DNA of 64,000 nt from DAOTXS01 sp034435055. GTDB taxonomy: Bacteria; Chloroflexota; Anaerolineae; UBA4142. The notes beneath the pieces are model-generated. The model was not told where the DNA came from and searched no databases. It worked only from the letters and a program-made list of their open reading frames with translations. Location of the stretch: assembly GCA_034435055.1 (NCBI GenBank), contig DAOTXS010000018.1:53056-117055 (forward strand). Reading direction: 5' to 3'. How positions within the stretch are numbered: position 1 is the first letter of the stretch; each line of letters begins with the position of its first letter. Positions 17,406 to 25,345 of the stretch are shown in pieces. The position numbers were made by a program, and so were the translations under genes.

Positions 17406-19283
17406 ATGAGTTCACAAACCGCACGCAAACCTGAATTGTCGTTGGCGCCGGTCGAAGCGGAGTTGGTCAACAGTATGGCGTGGTTGATCAACTTGCGCTG
17501 GCTGGCGGGGCTGGGCGTGCTCAGCGCAACCTGGTTCACTGATGGCTTGCTACGGCTGCCGCTTGCCACGACCGCGCTTTACCTTGTCGGTTTTGTAATT
17601 CTCGGTTACAACGCGGTCTTTCGATTCATTCTGCAATGGCTCACCCAAAAAGAACAGCGCGATATTCACCAGTTCGATGTTCTGACCAAAGCGCAAATCG
17701 GCTTGGATTGGGTGGCGATGACCGCGCTGATTCATTTTTCCGGCGGGGTCGCCAGCCCGGCGATTCTTTATTTCTTTTTCCACATCATCATCGCGGCAAT
17801 TCTTCTTTCTGTGCGCGCCACCTTTGTTTACGCCGCGATAGCCACTTGGCTCATCGGCGTGCTTGCCGCGCTGGAATACTTTGACATCCTGACGCATTAC
17901 AATGTCTTTGGGGCGGCGGGGGCGTCATTGCATCACGATCCACTCTTTGTTGTCGGCGTTCTTTTCTTTTTCGCCAGCACAATGTTCGTTGCCACGTACC
18001 TCGCTTCCACCCTCAGCAGTCGCCTGCGTAAACGCCAAGCCCAAGTAATCGAACTGGGCCAGAATTTGCAAAATGCGTACAGTCGATTGCAAACGGTGTA
18101 CGAATCGGCGGAAGATGTTTCCTCCACCCTCGAACTCGATCAGGTGTTGGATCGTTTGGTGCGCCGCGCGGCAAACGCGCTCAACGTGCGTGCGTGTTCG
18201 ATTCGCTTGTTCGATGAAACCGGCGCGCGCTTGTACGTCGCCGCGACGTACGGCTTGAGTGATGCCTACGTCAAAAAAGGCGATCTCTTGATTGATCAAA
18301 ATCCGCTCGTGCGCGAGTCGCTCTCCGGCAAGACCACCATCATCGGCGATGTGACGACGGATACGCGCTTGCAGTATCCGGCGGAAGCGTTGGCGGAAGG
18401 CATTCGCTCGATGTTGACTGCGCCCTTGCTTGGCAAAAAAGGCGCGCTCGGTTTGATTCGCGCGTACAGCGCCGAGCCGAAGCGCTTTACTCCAGCCGAT
18501 GCAGAATTTCTCACGGCAATTGCGCGCGAAGGGAGCATCGCTATCGAAAATGCAATGGCGTACCGCGCGCTCGGCAAACTCGATGAGATGAAGAGCAACT
18601 TTGTGTTGACGGTTACGCACGAATTGCGTTCGCCGATCAGCGTGGTGCGCAGTCTGATGCGGACGATGCTTGCCGGGTACGCCGGGACGCTTAACGACCA
18701 ACAGCGAGAAATGTTGAATCGGGTGCAATATCGCGCCGACTTTTTGCAAACGTTGATCGACGACCTGCTTGATTTGGCGGCGGGCAAAAGTGATCTTGTC
18801 AAGCGCGAGGAGCGCGTCGTCGTTTGTTTGGATGAGGCAGTGGAACGAGTGATTAAGCGATTCGAAATTCCGGCGCAGGAAAAACAAATCACACTCGAGT
18901 CGCGCATCGAACGTGGCGTCAAGATTTCCGCGACGGAGCAAGGCATCGACCGGGTTTTGAACAATTTGATATCCAACGCGGTCAAGTACACACCTAACGG
19001 TGGGCGTGTGGCGGTTACGTTATCGGTCAGTAACAATCGCGCGAACATTGTCATTGCCGATTCTGGTATCGGCATTCCGGCGGAATCGTTGCCGCATCTG
19101 TTTGAAGAATTTTATCGCGCGCCAAACGCTCAAGCCCAAGAAAAAGAAGGCACGGGATTAGGACTTGCCATCACCAAAGATTTGGTTACGCGCTTTGGCG
19201 GACACATTGCCGTCCAGAGCCAAGTGGGGCAAGGCACAACGTTTACGGTAACTTTTCCCACAATGATCGAGTTGTCGATTTGA
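17406..19283 (+). CDS. Membrane histidine kinase with RegB-like sensor and GAF domain
   Basis: This 625-residue kinase has about six membrane helices (residues 24-200), a coiled linker, a GAF domain (about 235-390), a HisKA domain with phospho-acceptor His405 in VTHELRSP, and an HATPase domain with NLISNAVKYTP, DSGIGIP and GTGLGLAI. The membrane part contains HFSGGVASP (110-118) at the place where RegB/PrrB kinases carry their GGxxNPF quinone-site motif. Redox or quinone sensing is therefore a reasonable inference, fitting its place after the hydrogenase genes. No strong ribosome site precedes the ATG. Confidence 0.88.
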   Translation: MSSQTARKPELSLAPVEAELVNSMAWLINLRWLAGLGVLSATWFTDGLLRLPLATTALYLVGFVILGYNAVFRFILQWLTQKEQRDIHQFDVLTKAQIGLDWVAMTALIHFSGGVASPAILYFFFHIIIAAILLSVRATFVYAAIATWLIGVLAALEYFDILTHYNVFGAAGASLHHDPLFVVGVLFFFASTMFVATYLASTLSSRLRKRQAQVIELGQNLQNAYSRLQTVYESAEDVSSTLELDQVLDRLVRRAANALNVRACSIRLFDETGARLYVAATYGLSDAYVKKGDLLIDQNPLVRESLSGKTTIIGDVTTDTRLQYPAEALAEGIRSMLTAPLLGKKGALGLIRAYSAEPKRFTPADAEFLTAIAREGSIAIENAMAYRALGKLDEMKSNFVLTVTHELRSPISVVRSLMRTMLAGYAGTLNDQQREMLNRVQYRADFLQTLIDDLLDLAAGKSDLVKREERVVVCLDEAVERVIKRFEIPAQEKQITLESRIERGVKISATEQGIDRVLNNLISNAVKYTPNGGRVAVTLSVSNNRANIVIADSGIGIPAESLPHLFEEFYRAPNAQAQEKEGTGLGLAITKDLVTRFGGHIAVQSQVGQGTTFTVTFPTMIELSI

Positions 19284-19345
19284 AATTGGAGATCAATGGA
19301 TGGCGAATTAGGTCAAAAGTAAACAGCGCATCAACCTCAGAATCG

Positions 19346-19381
19346 AAATGACAGGCATACTCATTGATGCCTGTCATTTTT
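19346..19381 (+). terminator. Intrinsic terminator after the kinase gene
   Basis: AAATGACAGGCAT (19346-19358) and ATGCCTGTCATTT (19367-19379) form a 13-bp stem with an 8-nt loop and a T-tract to 19381. The remaining gap up to 19519 shows a possible TATACT -10 element at 19495 but no good -35. Confidence 0.88.
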
Positions 19382-19519
19382 CATCGGCAGGTAAAGCATT
19401 ATTTACTTGGCAGTCGATTTTTCTCCGGTTCACCTCGTTACGCAATCTTTATGCAATCGTTATTCTAATTTATCCAATTTTTTCCAGAATGGCATATACT
19501 GAAATGGGGGGAAGAGGAT

Positions 19520-20230
19520 ATGGAATTCTATTTCATTCGCCATGGTCAATCGACGAATAACTTGTTATTCGATACTACCGGTTCAAGCATGGGTCGATGT
19601 GAAGACCCTGAACTAACCGAAATCGGGCGCGAGCAAGCGCAAATCGTCGCGCGATTTTTGCGCGCGGGGAATCCGGCATTGATTCGAAAATTGTCTAGCC
19701 CGCCGGGATTTGGCATTACCCATCTGTACACCAGTTTGATGGTGCGCGCCGTGGCAACGGCAACCACTATCGCGCACGAACTTGGCTTGCCGTTGAAGGT
19801 GTGGGAGGATTTGCACGAGACGGGAGGCATTTATCTGGACGATGAAATAACCGATACCCGTGTGGGACAGCCGGGCAAAAATCGCGCATACTTTGAAAAG
19901 TATTATCCCGATTTGCAATTGCCCGACACCTTGGGAGCGGAGGGTTGGTGGAACCGACCTTTTGAAGAACGCGCGGAACGGCCGGCGCGCGCGGAACGCT
20001 TGTTGCGCGAATTGCTCGCGCGGCACGGGGACACGGATGATCGGGTGGCGGTGATCAGCCACGGCGGCTTGTACAATTATTTGTTACGCGCGATCTTCAA
20101 AGCCGGGTGCGAACATTGTTGGTTTTCCTTGCACAATGTTGCCATTACCCGGCTCGATTTCGACGCCGACGGGATCAATCTAGTGTATATGAATCGAGTC
20201 GATTTCATTCCCCCGGATTTAGTCACGTGA
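19520..20230 (+). CDS. Histidine phosphatase family protein (phosphoglycerate-mutase-like)
   Basis: This 236-residue protein starts MEFYFIRHGQSTNN with the catalytic RHG motif (residues 7-9, His8) and has the second His in VISHGGLYNY. GAAGAGGA precedes the ATG. The family removes phosphate from small metabolites or proteins; the specific substrate cannot be deduced. It is a single gene ending in a shared bidirectional terminator. Confidence 0.9.
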   Translation: MEFYFIRHGQSTNNLLFDTTGSSMGRCEDPELTEIGREQAQIVARFLRAGNPALIRKLSSPPGFGITHLYTSLMVRAVATATTIAHELGLPLKVWEDLHETGGIYLDDEITDTRVGQPGKNRAYFEKYYPDLQLPDTLGAEGWWNRPFEERAERPARAERLLRELLARHGDTDDRVAVISHGGLYNYLLRAIFKAGCEHCWFSLHNVAITRLDFDADGINLVYMNRVDFIPPDLVT

Positions 20231-20232
20231 TA

Positions 20233-20268
20233 AAAAATCCAAAGAGCCAACTCTTTGGATTTTTCTTT
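20233..20268. terminator. Bidirectional intrinsic terminator
   Basis: AAAAATCCAAAGAG (20233-20246) and CTCTTTGGATTTTT (20251-20264) form a 14-bp stem with a CCAA loop and T-rich ends on both strands, between the converging phosphatase and mechanosensitive-channel genes. Confidence 0.88.
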
Positions 20269-20269
20269 T

Positions 20270-21871
20270 CTAATTGTTTCCGCGAACCGTTTGTTCATCC
20301 AATTGCTCACGAATCTGTCGCGCCAGTTCGGTTCGCACGCGGAACGAGCGCCCGTAATGTTCCAGCCGCACATTGTCCACGAAAAACCAGAGCTGCACGA
20401 TAACTCCCTTTTCGCCAAATTCTTTGAATGTTACCGTCGGATTCTTCCAATCCTCCGGCAGAATCTTGTACTCTTTTTTCAACCAATCGAGCAGGTTGAT
20501 GGTCAGATCGTCCAGGCGCAATTCTTTTTTGCCGCTGGGATGGAGCAAGTCGTCCCGCAAACGCTCCCATTTCGTTTTCAGCCGCTCATTGCGTTCCCAC
20601 CATAATTTCCGTTGTTGGCGTTCCTCGCGCTCTGTGATCCACGGATCGGGTGCCTGGCTCCACAATTCCGCTTGCGAAACGATGCGCTGAAATTTTTCGG
20701 TCAACGGATCAACAAATTGCTTTTGCAAATCCTGCCGTTCTTTTCCGGAAAAACCGCCCACTTCGCGGGTGCGAATTGCCGGCAGAAGATTGAACAACGC
20801 ATCCTGAAACTCAGCCAGATATTGATTGAGTTTGTTTTCCAATTCCAATTTATACGCCGCGCATTTGTAGCGCTCCGCTTCATCCAGTAATCGCCGCCGC
20901 CCCAGATCATTCGCGGCAAGCGCGTTTGCACGATGCTCATTCTCGGCGATGCGTTCGTGCAACAGCGTGATTTTGCGATTTAGATCATCGGTAACGACAT
21001 TGGGATGCGCGTCGGCGGTTTGCTTGATCTGCTCTTGCGCGCGCGTCAGATCGACGGTCAGCGGGAGAGTTATCGTGAGTGAGTATCTTTGCTCAACGGT
21101 GGGCTTGTTGATGTTCATCAGCAGATTTGCCGACAGTGCCTTGTTCGGCACGTAAACAGTGGCGTGATCTTCGATGGAATAGATTTGCGTCGAACGCAAA
21201 CCCAGCCGCTCCACCTCGCCGATTTTATCGCCGGCGAAGACAATCAAATCGCCGGGACGAAACGGCGATTCGATCAAGAGTGACAAACCGCTGAACACAT
21301 TCGACAAGGGTTCCTGCAACGCGAGTCCCAGCACCAACCCGACGACTCCCGCGCCGACCAGCACTGAACTCACATCGATACCCCAAAGTGGAAAGATTGC
21401 CAGCGCGCCCGCCAGGATGATGAGGAGTGGTCCGAATAGATTCAGCGCCGGAATCAAAATATCATCGAGGGCGCTTTCGGTTTGCCGTGCCCAGCGATTG
21501 CCGTAATACACCAGCACGTCTTTCACAAACCACCAAACAATATGCACGAGCAAAACAGTAACGACTGTTTTGAAAATGCGGTCGAGCAGATCACTGGCTT
21601 GGTTCGTGAGCGGCAAGAGCACCAGTGAATTCGATGCGCCGAATGCAATCACCAGCACGACTATCGGCTTGCGCACAATTTCCAAAATGATATCGGCGAT
21701 TTCGCCGGGCAAGCGGCGCAACATCCACCGCAACGGGTACGTCACCACGATGTACAGTACGAGCGTGATGATGATCCACGCGATGATCGTCGCAATGAAC
21801 GAGCCGTACACATTGTCCAGAAAATCAAAGCCGGGCGGGAGTGGAATCTTGAAACCGAAAACCGAAATCAT
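20270..21871 (-). CDS. MscS-family mechanosensitive channel with large helical insertion
   Basis: I chose the ATG at 21871, 8 nt after the stop of the upstream gene. The 533-residue protein has four to five membrane helices up to about residue 200, with the pore helix in VSSVLVGAGVVGLVLGLALQEPLSNVFSG (read as two parts around residues 168-195) and the beta domain (PFRPGDLIVFAGDKIGEVERLG). The usual C-terminal alpha/beta domain starts at about 262-290, is interrupted by some 185 residues (292-476, charged, Trp-rich, helical), and resumes at TVTFKEFGEKGVIVQLWFFV. It would open under membrane tension. It is co-transcribed with the gene at 21879-23453. Confidence 0.88.
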   Translation of the reverse strand: MISVFGFKIPLPPGFDFLDNVYGSFIATIIAWIIITLVLYIVVTYPLRWMLRRLPGEIADIILEIVRKPIVVLVIAFGASNSLVLLPLTNQASDLLDRIFKTVVTVLLVHIVWWFVKDVLVYYGNRWARQTESALDDILIPALNLFGPLLIILAGALAIFPLWGIDVSSVLVGAGVVGLVLGLALQEPLSNVFSGLSLLIESPFRPGDLIVFAGDKIGEVERLGLRSTQIYSIEDHATVYVPNKALSANLLMNINKPTVEQRYSLTITLPLTVDLTRAQEQIKQTADAHPNVVTDDLNRKITLLHERIAENEHRANALAANDLGRRRLLDEAERYKCAAYKLELENKLNQYLAEFQDALFNLLPAIRTREVGGFSGKERQDLQKQFVDPLTEKFQRIVSQAELWSQAPDPWITEREERQQRKLWWERNERLKTKWERLRDDLLHPSGKKELRLDDLTINLLDWLKKEYKILPEDWKNPTVTFKEFGEKGVIVQLWFFVDNVRLEHYGRSFRVRTELARQIREQLDEQTVRGNN

Positions 21872-21878
21872 CGATGGC

Positions 21879-23453
21879 TCACTTGATCGAGAAAGGATAT
21901 TCAACGACGGGCGTTTGTTTGCCGCCCGCTTCAGTCGCTTGAATGAACAACGTGTGAGTGCCGGCTTTCAATCCTTTGACAAACACCGCTGTTTGCGTGG
22001 TGCCTAATGCTTGTTGATCGAGCGTGCGTGAATTGACTCCGTACTTGAACGTCCACATTTCACCATCTTTAGCATTCAGCACGCCCACGATGAAGGACGC
22101 CGTGAACGTGTTGGTGGCAAGATCGGGGGGTTGTTGTTGATACAGAATTGCAATCGGATCGACGCGGAATTTTTTGCTAAAGACGCGGCTCGTCGCGCCG
22201 TTGGCATCGACGTATTGATAATACAAAATATGTTCGCCGACCGGCAAAACCGTTTTCGGAATCGACGTGTTGACGCCTTTGCCGCCAAATCCTTTGCCGA
22301 GATCGAGTTTGGGTTGCGGGTCGTCCATGCTCACCAGAAGTTTTTGCGCGGTCGCCGCTTCTGGCAAAATGATGGCGAAGGAATACCCGTCATAATTGGG
22401 AATTACCATTACATCGTTTTGCGACAGAACTTTGCCCCAGCTTGCCCATTGCTCCATCACTTGACGCGCGGCAGTCAGCTCTTTGTCCGCCAAGGCTTTG
22501 TCGATATAGAACCGGGTTACTCCTTGCTGTTGCTCTTCGAGTTTGAAGGCGGCGGTGAACGCCGCGCGTTGTTTGTCGATCAAATCTTGCGTTGGTGTTT
22601 CGTTGAGTGCGCGCGAGTACTCTTGCCCCAAATCTGTGAACGCGGGCCCGAATTGCGGCGCGCGCGTCGTCAAGGTGGTCAAGCGTTGAATGCGTTCCGC
22701 TGTAGAATCGAGCAAGCGGACGGCAACCAGTTCCAGTACATGGCTGTCGCGCCGCGCGTTGCGAAAATCGTTGATGGTCTGTCGCGCGCGGGCGATGCCA
22801 TCGCTCGCTTTGAGTAGCGCGACGTACTCGGTGTACGGATCGACGTATTCGAGATTGAATTTGAAATATCCTTCGTACGCTTTGAGCGCGTTTGCGTTAT
22901 CGCCGCGCAATTGATAGAGCCGCGCGTTGCTGTACCATTCCTGCGGCGTTTGCGGATTCGAGACGAGATTACCTTGCCCGGCTTGCAGTTGCGCAAACGA
23001 GCGTTGCAAATCCGCAAATCCTTGCGCCTGCGTCGTCGCGATTGCCACTACTTGTTGTTGCGTGGCTTGCGTTGTTTGTTTGATCTGGCCCACATCTTCC
23101 TTGATGCCCAGCACATCGGTTTGCAATTTCGCAATCGCGTCCACATTATCGGCAAGATAACCACGCGGCGGACCAAACGCAAAGAAGATTGTCAACACGG
23201 TGAAAATGATCGTCGAAGCGATGAAGAAAACGAACAACCCGCCCGCGAGCGAGTCCCAGGCATCGTTCCCGGTTTGCCGGCGCAAGACGATGAACCACAC
23301 CAACGCGGCAATCGCGCCGATGAACGAAAGCACGGCGACAATCGGCGCGAGATCGAGCAGAGGTTGCAACACATCGCCAATGAAACCAAAGACTGCACCC
23401 ACAATCGTCGTCGGAACTGCCGCGCGTGACAGTGCTTTACGCAAGTTTTCCAT
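21879..23453 (-). CDS. Two-helix membrane protein with coiled coil and C-terminal beta domain, unknown function
   Basis: The ATG at 23453 follows GAGGAG. The 524-residue product has two membrane helices (about 33-57 and 68-93), a Gln-rich coiled coil (101-160), a TPR-like helical part around PQEWYSNARLYQLRGDNANALKAYEGY (about 168-300), and a C-terminal beta-rich part (about 390-524) that looks like one or two Ig-like folds (KTVLPVGEHILYYQYVDANG). No family is recognised. The stop is 8 nt from the start of the MscS gene, so the two products probably work together. The large soluble part may face outward. Confidence 0.78.
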   Translation of the reverse strand: MENLRKALSRAAVPTTIVGAVFGFIGDVLQPLLDLAPIVAVLSFIGAIAALVWFIVLRRQTGNDAWDSLAGGLFVFFIASTIIFTVLTIFFAFGPPRGYLADNVDAIAKLQTDVLGIKEDVGQIKQTTQATQQQVVAIATTQAQGFADLQRSFAQLQAGQGNLVSNPQTPQEWYSNARLYQLRGDNANALKAYEGYFKFNLEYVDPYTEYVALLKASDGIARARQTINDFRNARRDSHVLELVAVRLLDSTAERIQRLTTLTTRAPQFGPAFTDLGQEYSRALNETPTQDLIDKQRAAFTAAFKLEEQQQGVTRFYIDKALADKELTAARQVMEQWASWGKVLSQNDVMVIPNYDGYSFAIILPEAATAQKLLVSMDDPQPKLDLGKGFGGKGVNTSIPKTVLPVGEHILYYQYVDANGATSRVFSKKFRVDPIAILYQQQPPDLATNTFTASFIVGVLNAKDGEMWTFKYGVNSRTLDQQALGTTQTAVFVKGLKAGTHTLFIQATEAGGKQTPVVEYPFSIK

Positions 23454-23487
23454 TTGCAAACTCCTCGTCAAGTTACAATGGCGTCCG

Positions 23488-23516
23488 ATTAAATACGAAA
23501 AGCCCCCTCGTGTCAA
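23488..23516 (-). promoter_or_regulatory. Promoter whose -35 box is the loop of the upstream terminator
   Basis: On the minus strand TTGACA (23516-23511) is followed by a 17-bp spacer and TTTAAT (23493-23488). The TTGACA forms the loop of the terminator hairpin at 23500-23526. It would drive the membrane protein/MscS pair. Confidence 0.6.
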
Positions 23517-23526
23517 GAGGGGGCTT
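23500..23526 (-). terminator. Intrinsic terminator of the lpdA operon
   Basis: On the minus strand AAGCCCCCTC and GAGGGGGCTT form a 10-bp GC-rich stem with a 7-nt loop followed by TTTT (the arms lie at 23517-23526 and 23500-23509). It lies 21 nt after the stop of the small lipoprotein gene. Confidence 0.88.
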
Positions 23527-23546
23527 ACTGACAATCCGTGTGCGAA

Positions 23547-23954
23547 TTATCTTCCTTTACGATCCACCAGTTCGTTGAACATCACGATGAGTGGTTGCAG
23601 TTTGTCTGTCAATGCCGTGTCCGATGTCTTGACCGTGTGATTTTGATACACGATCACATACGAAATTTCATCCGGCACCAGCGGCTTGCGCGTCGAGTCT
23701 TCCGGTATCGATGCAAAGCCGGCATCGCGCAACGCGTTCGCCAGTCGATTGCGTTCATCGATGGTCAGGTCGAATTCAAATTTGCCGGTGCGACGCGTGA
23801 GCGTGCTGTGTCCATTGGCGTCGATGTTCAGTACGTCGTTAAAGCCGGCAAAGCCACCCGACCGGCGAAATTCAATCGGCGAGGATGGTGTCGCGGCGGA
23901 GCAGGCGGTCAATGCCAAGCCGCTCATTGCAAGAATCAAAATAATTCGCATCAT
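23547..23954 (-). CDS. Small lipoprotein, emfourin (protease-inhibitor)-like
   Basis: This 135-residue product has a short signal ending GLALTAC (lipidated Cys near residue 18). The mature part begins IEFRRSGGFAGF, which resembles the start of emfourin, the inhibitor of protealysin-type metalloproteases, and it has the right length for that fold. The match is by eye and should be held loosely. Its start overlaps the stop of the flavoprotein gene as ATGATG, so it is the last gene of the lpdA operon. Confidence 0.65.
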   Translation of the reverse strand: MMRIILILAMSGLALTACSAATPSSPIEFRRSGGFAGFNDVLNIDANGHSTLTRRTGKFEFDLTIDERNRLANALRDAGFASIPEDSTRKPLVPDEISYVIVYQNHTVKTSDTALTDKLQPLIVMFNELVDRKGR

Positions 23955-25321
23955 TGGCTACTCCATCCGTTTCCATTTTTCACATCTTGATCTAACATCC
24001 GGGCAATATCTTGTCCCAGCCGCACGGAATAATTTGTACCGCGATCTTCCGGATAGATTTGCGTTGTGTTTGCCAAATACAAATTGCGAATCGGCGTGCG
24101 ATGCTCTGGAATCATCGCAGAATAATTGAGCGGCACAATCGGTTGCGCGGCGGCTTCTTTGAAATGCCACATTTCTTCCACCCAGTCCGGCGAAAATTGT
24201 GGATTGATCTTGCGGAGGTGCGGCAGGTACGCGTTGAACAATTCGTCGCGCGACATTTGAAAATAGGGACTTGCCGGGTCAAGATAATTCGACACGTACA
24301 GAATTCGTTTGTGGTTGTAAATTTCCGGTGGAATAAAATTGGTTTGCTCAATCGTCGCAACAAACGGAATCGACCGGTCGGCGATGTTGAGCCAGTAGAT
24401 CGGCGAGAGCGATTGCTTGAGTTTGAGGATGACTAGAACCGCCGCCATATATTTTGCCGCGGTCATCTTGCAAAGATAAGCCGCAGGAAAATCGGTGAGT
24501 TTGGATGCGACAAACGAAGGCGTTGTGCAAATGATGCGGTCGAACCCCGCGTTGCCAAGTTCCTGTTGTGTCGCTTGCGATTTTTCATCGTCGGCAAACT
24601 GCAAACCAGTGGCTATCCCGTTTTCGATAACGATCCGTTTCACCGTCGCGCCGAGAAAAATCTTCCCGCCTTGTCTGCGAATCGCATTTTCCAACGCATC
24701 GATCAGCACTTGGAACGAGCCGCGCGGGTAACCCAGTTCTTCTTTTGTCATCCCACGCCGCGAGCCGATGCGTAAAACGATTTTGTACCAGTGCCACTCC
24801 ATCGGAATGTTTTCCGCTTCCGCGCCAAACTTGCCGCGAAACATTGGACTCCACACCTTGTCCCACGCGTTGCGCCCGCCAAATTTTTTCCACCACTCGG
24901 CGGCAGTAATTTTTTCATACTTGCTCAAATTACTTTTACTCGATTGCAGATACGTGAGATACGCGACGACCAAACCCAGCCGCACGCGATCAACGAACGG
25001 TAACGTGCCAAGCCGGAGTAGATCGGTGGGCGAAACCATATTCCAGATTTTGCCTTGCTCGAACCAACCGGTGCGCGAGGGAATCCATTGGACGCGGTCG
25101 CCCAATCCCAGTTCTTGCATCTGCGCGACGATGTGCGTGTCACTGGTGAACCAGTGATGATAGCCGCGTTCGAGCCGCGTGCCTTCGATCGGAAAAGTGC
25201 CGGCGAGTCCGCCTAGCTCCGGCGCGCGCTCGAATAAAAATGTTTGATAGCCCAGTTTGCCTAATTCGTACGCGGCGGTGAGTCCGGCAAAACCGCCGCC
25301 AATTATCGCAATTCGTTTCAC
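23951..25321 (-). CDS. FAD-dependent oxidoreductase, protoporphyrinogen-oxidase/amine-oxidase-like
   Basis: This 456-residue protein begins with a dinucleotide-binding fold, IAIIGGGFAGLTAAYELGKLGY, followed by ERAPELGGLAGTF, the NAD(P)-binding_8/amine-oxidase pattern. The C-terminal FAD-closing motif is LYLANTTQIYPEDRGTNYSVRLGQ. It differs from heme-pathway HemG/HemY in the middle region; related proteins occur in polysaccharide and carotenoid contexts, so the substrate stays open. It follows lpdA after 24 nt and overlaps the next gene. Confidence 0.85.
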   Translation of the reverse strand: MKRIAIIGGGFAGLTAAYELGKLGYQTFLFERAPELGGLAGTFPIEGTRLERGYHHWFTSDTHIVAQMQELGLGDRVQWIPSRTGWFEQGKIWNMVSPTDLLRLGTLPFVDRVRLGLVVAYLTYLQSSKSNLSKYEKITAAEWWKKFGGRNAWDKVWSPMFRGKFGAEAENIPMEWHWYKIVLRIGSRRGMTKEELGYPRGSFQVLIDALENAIRRQGGKIFLGATVKRIVIENGIATGLQFADDEKSQATQQELGNAGFDRIICTTPSFVASKLTDFPAAYLCKMTAAKYMAAVLVILKLKQSLSPIYWLNIADRSIPFVATIEQTNFIPPEIYNHKRILYVSNYLDPASPYFQMSRDELFNAYLPHLRKINPQFSPDWVEEMWHFKEAAAQPIVPLNYSAMIPEHRTPIRNLYLANTTQIYPEDRGTNYSVRLGQDIARMLDQDVKNGNGWSSQ

Positions 25322-25345
25322 TTTTTTACTTTTGCCTGTTAGATT

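Noticed and set aside
17925..18941. A 338-codon frame antisense to the sensor kinase
   Set aside because: It is opposite the GAF and HisKA regions, has no ribosome site and no recognisable motif.
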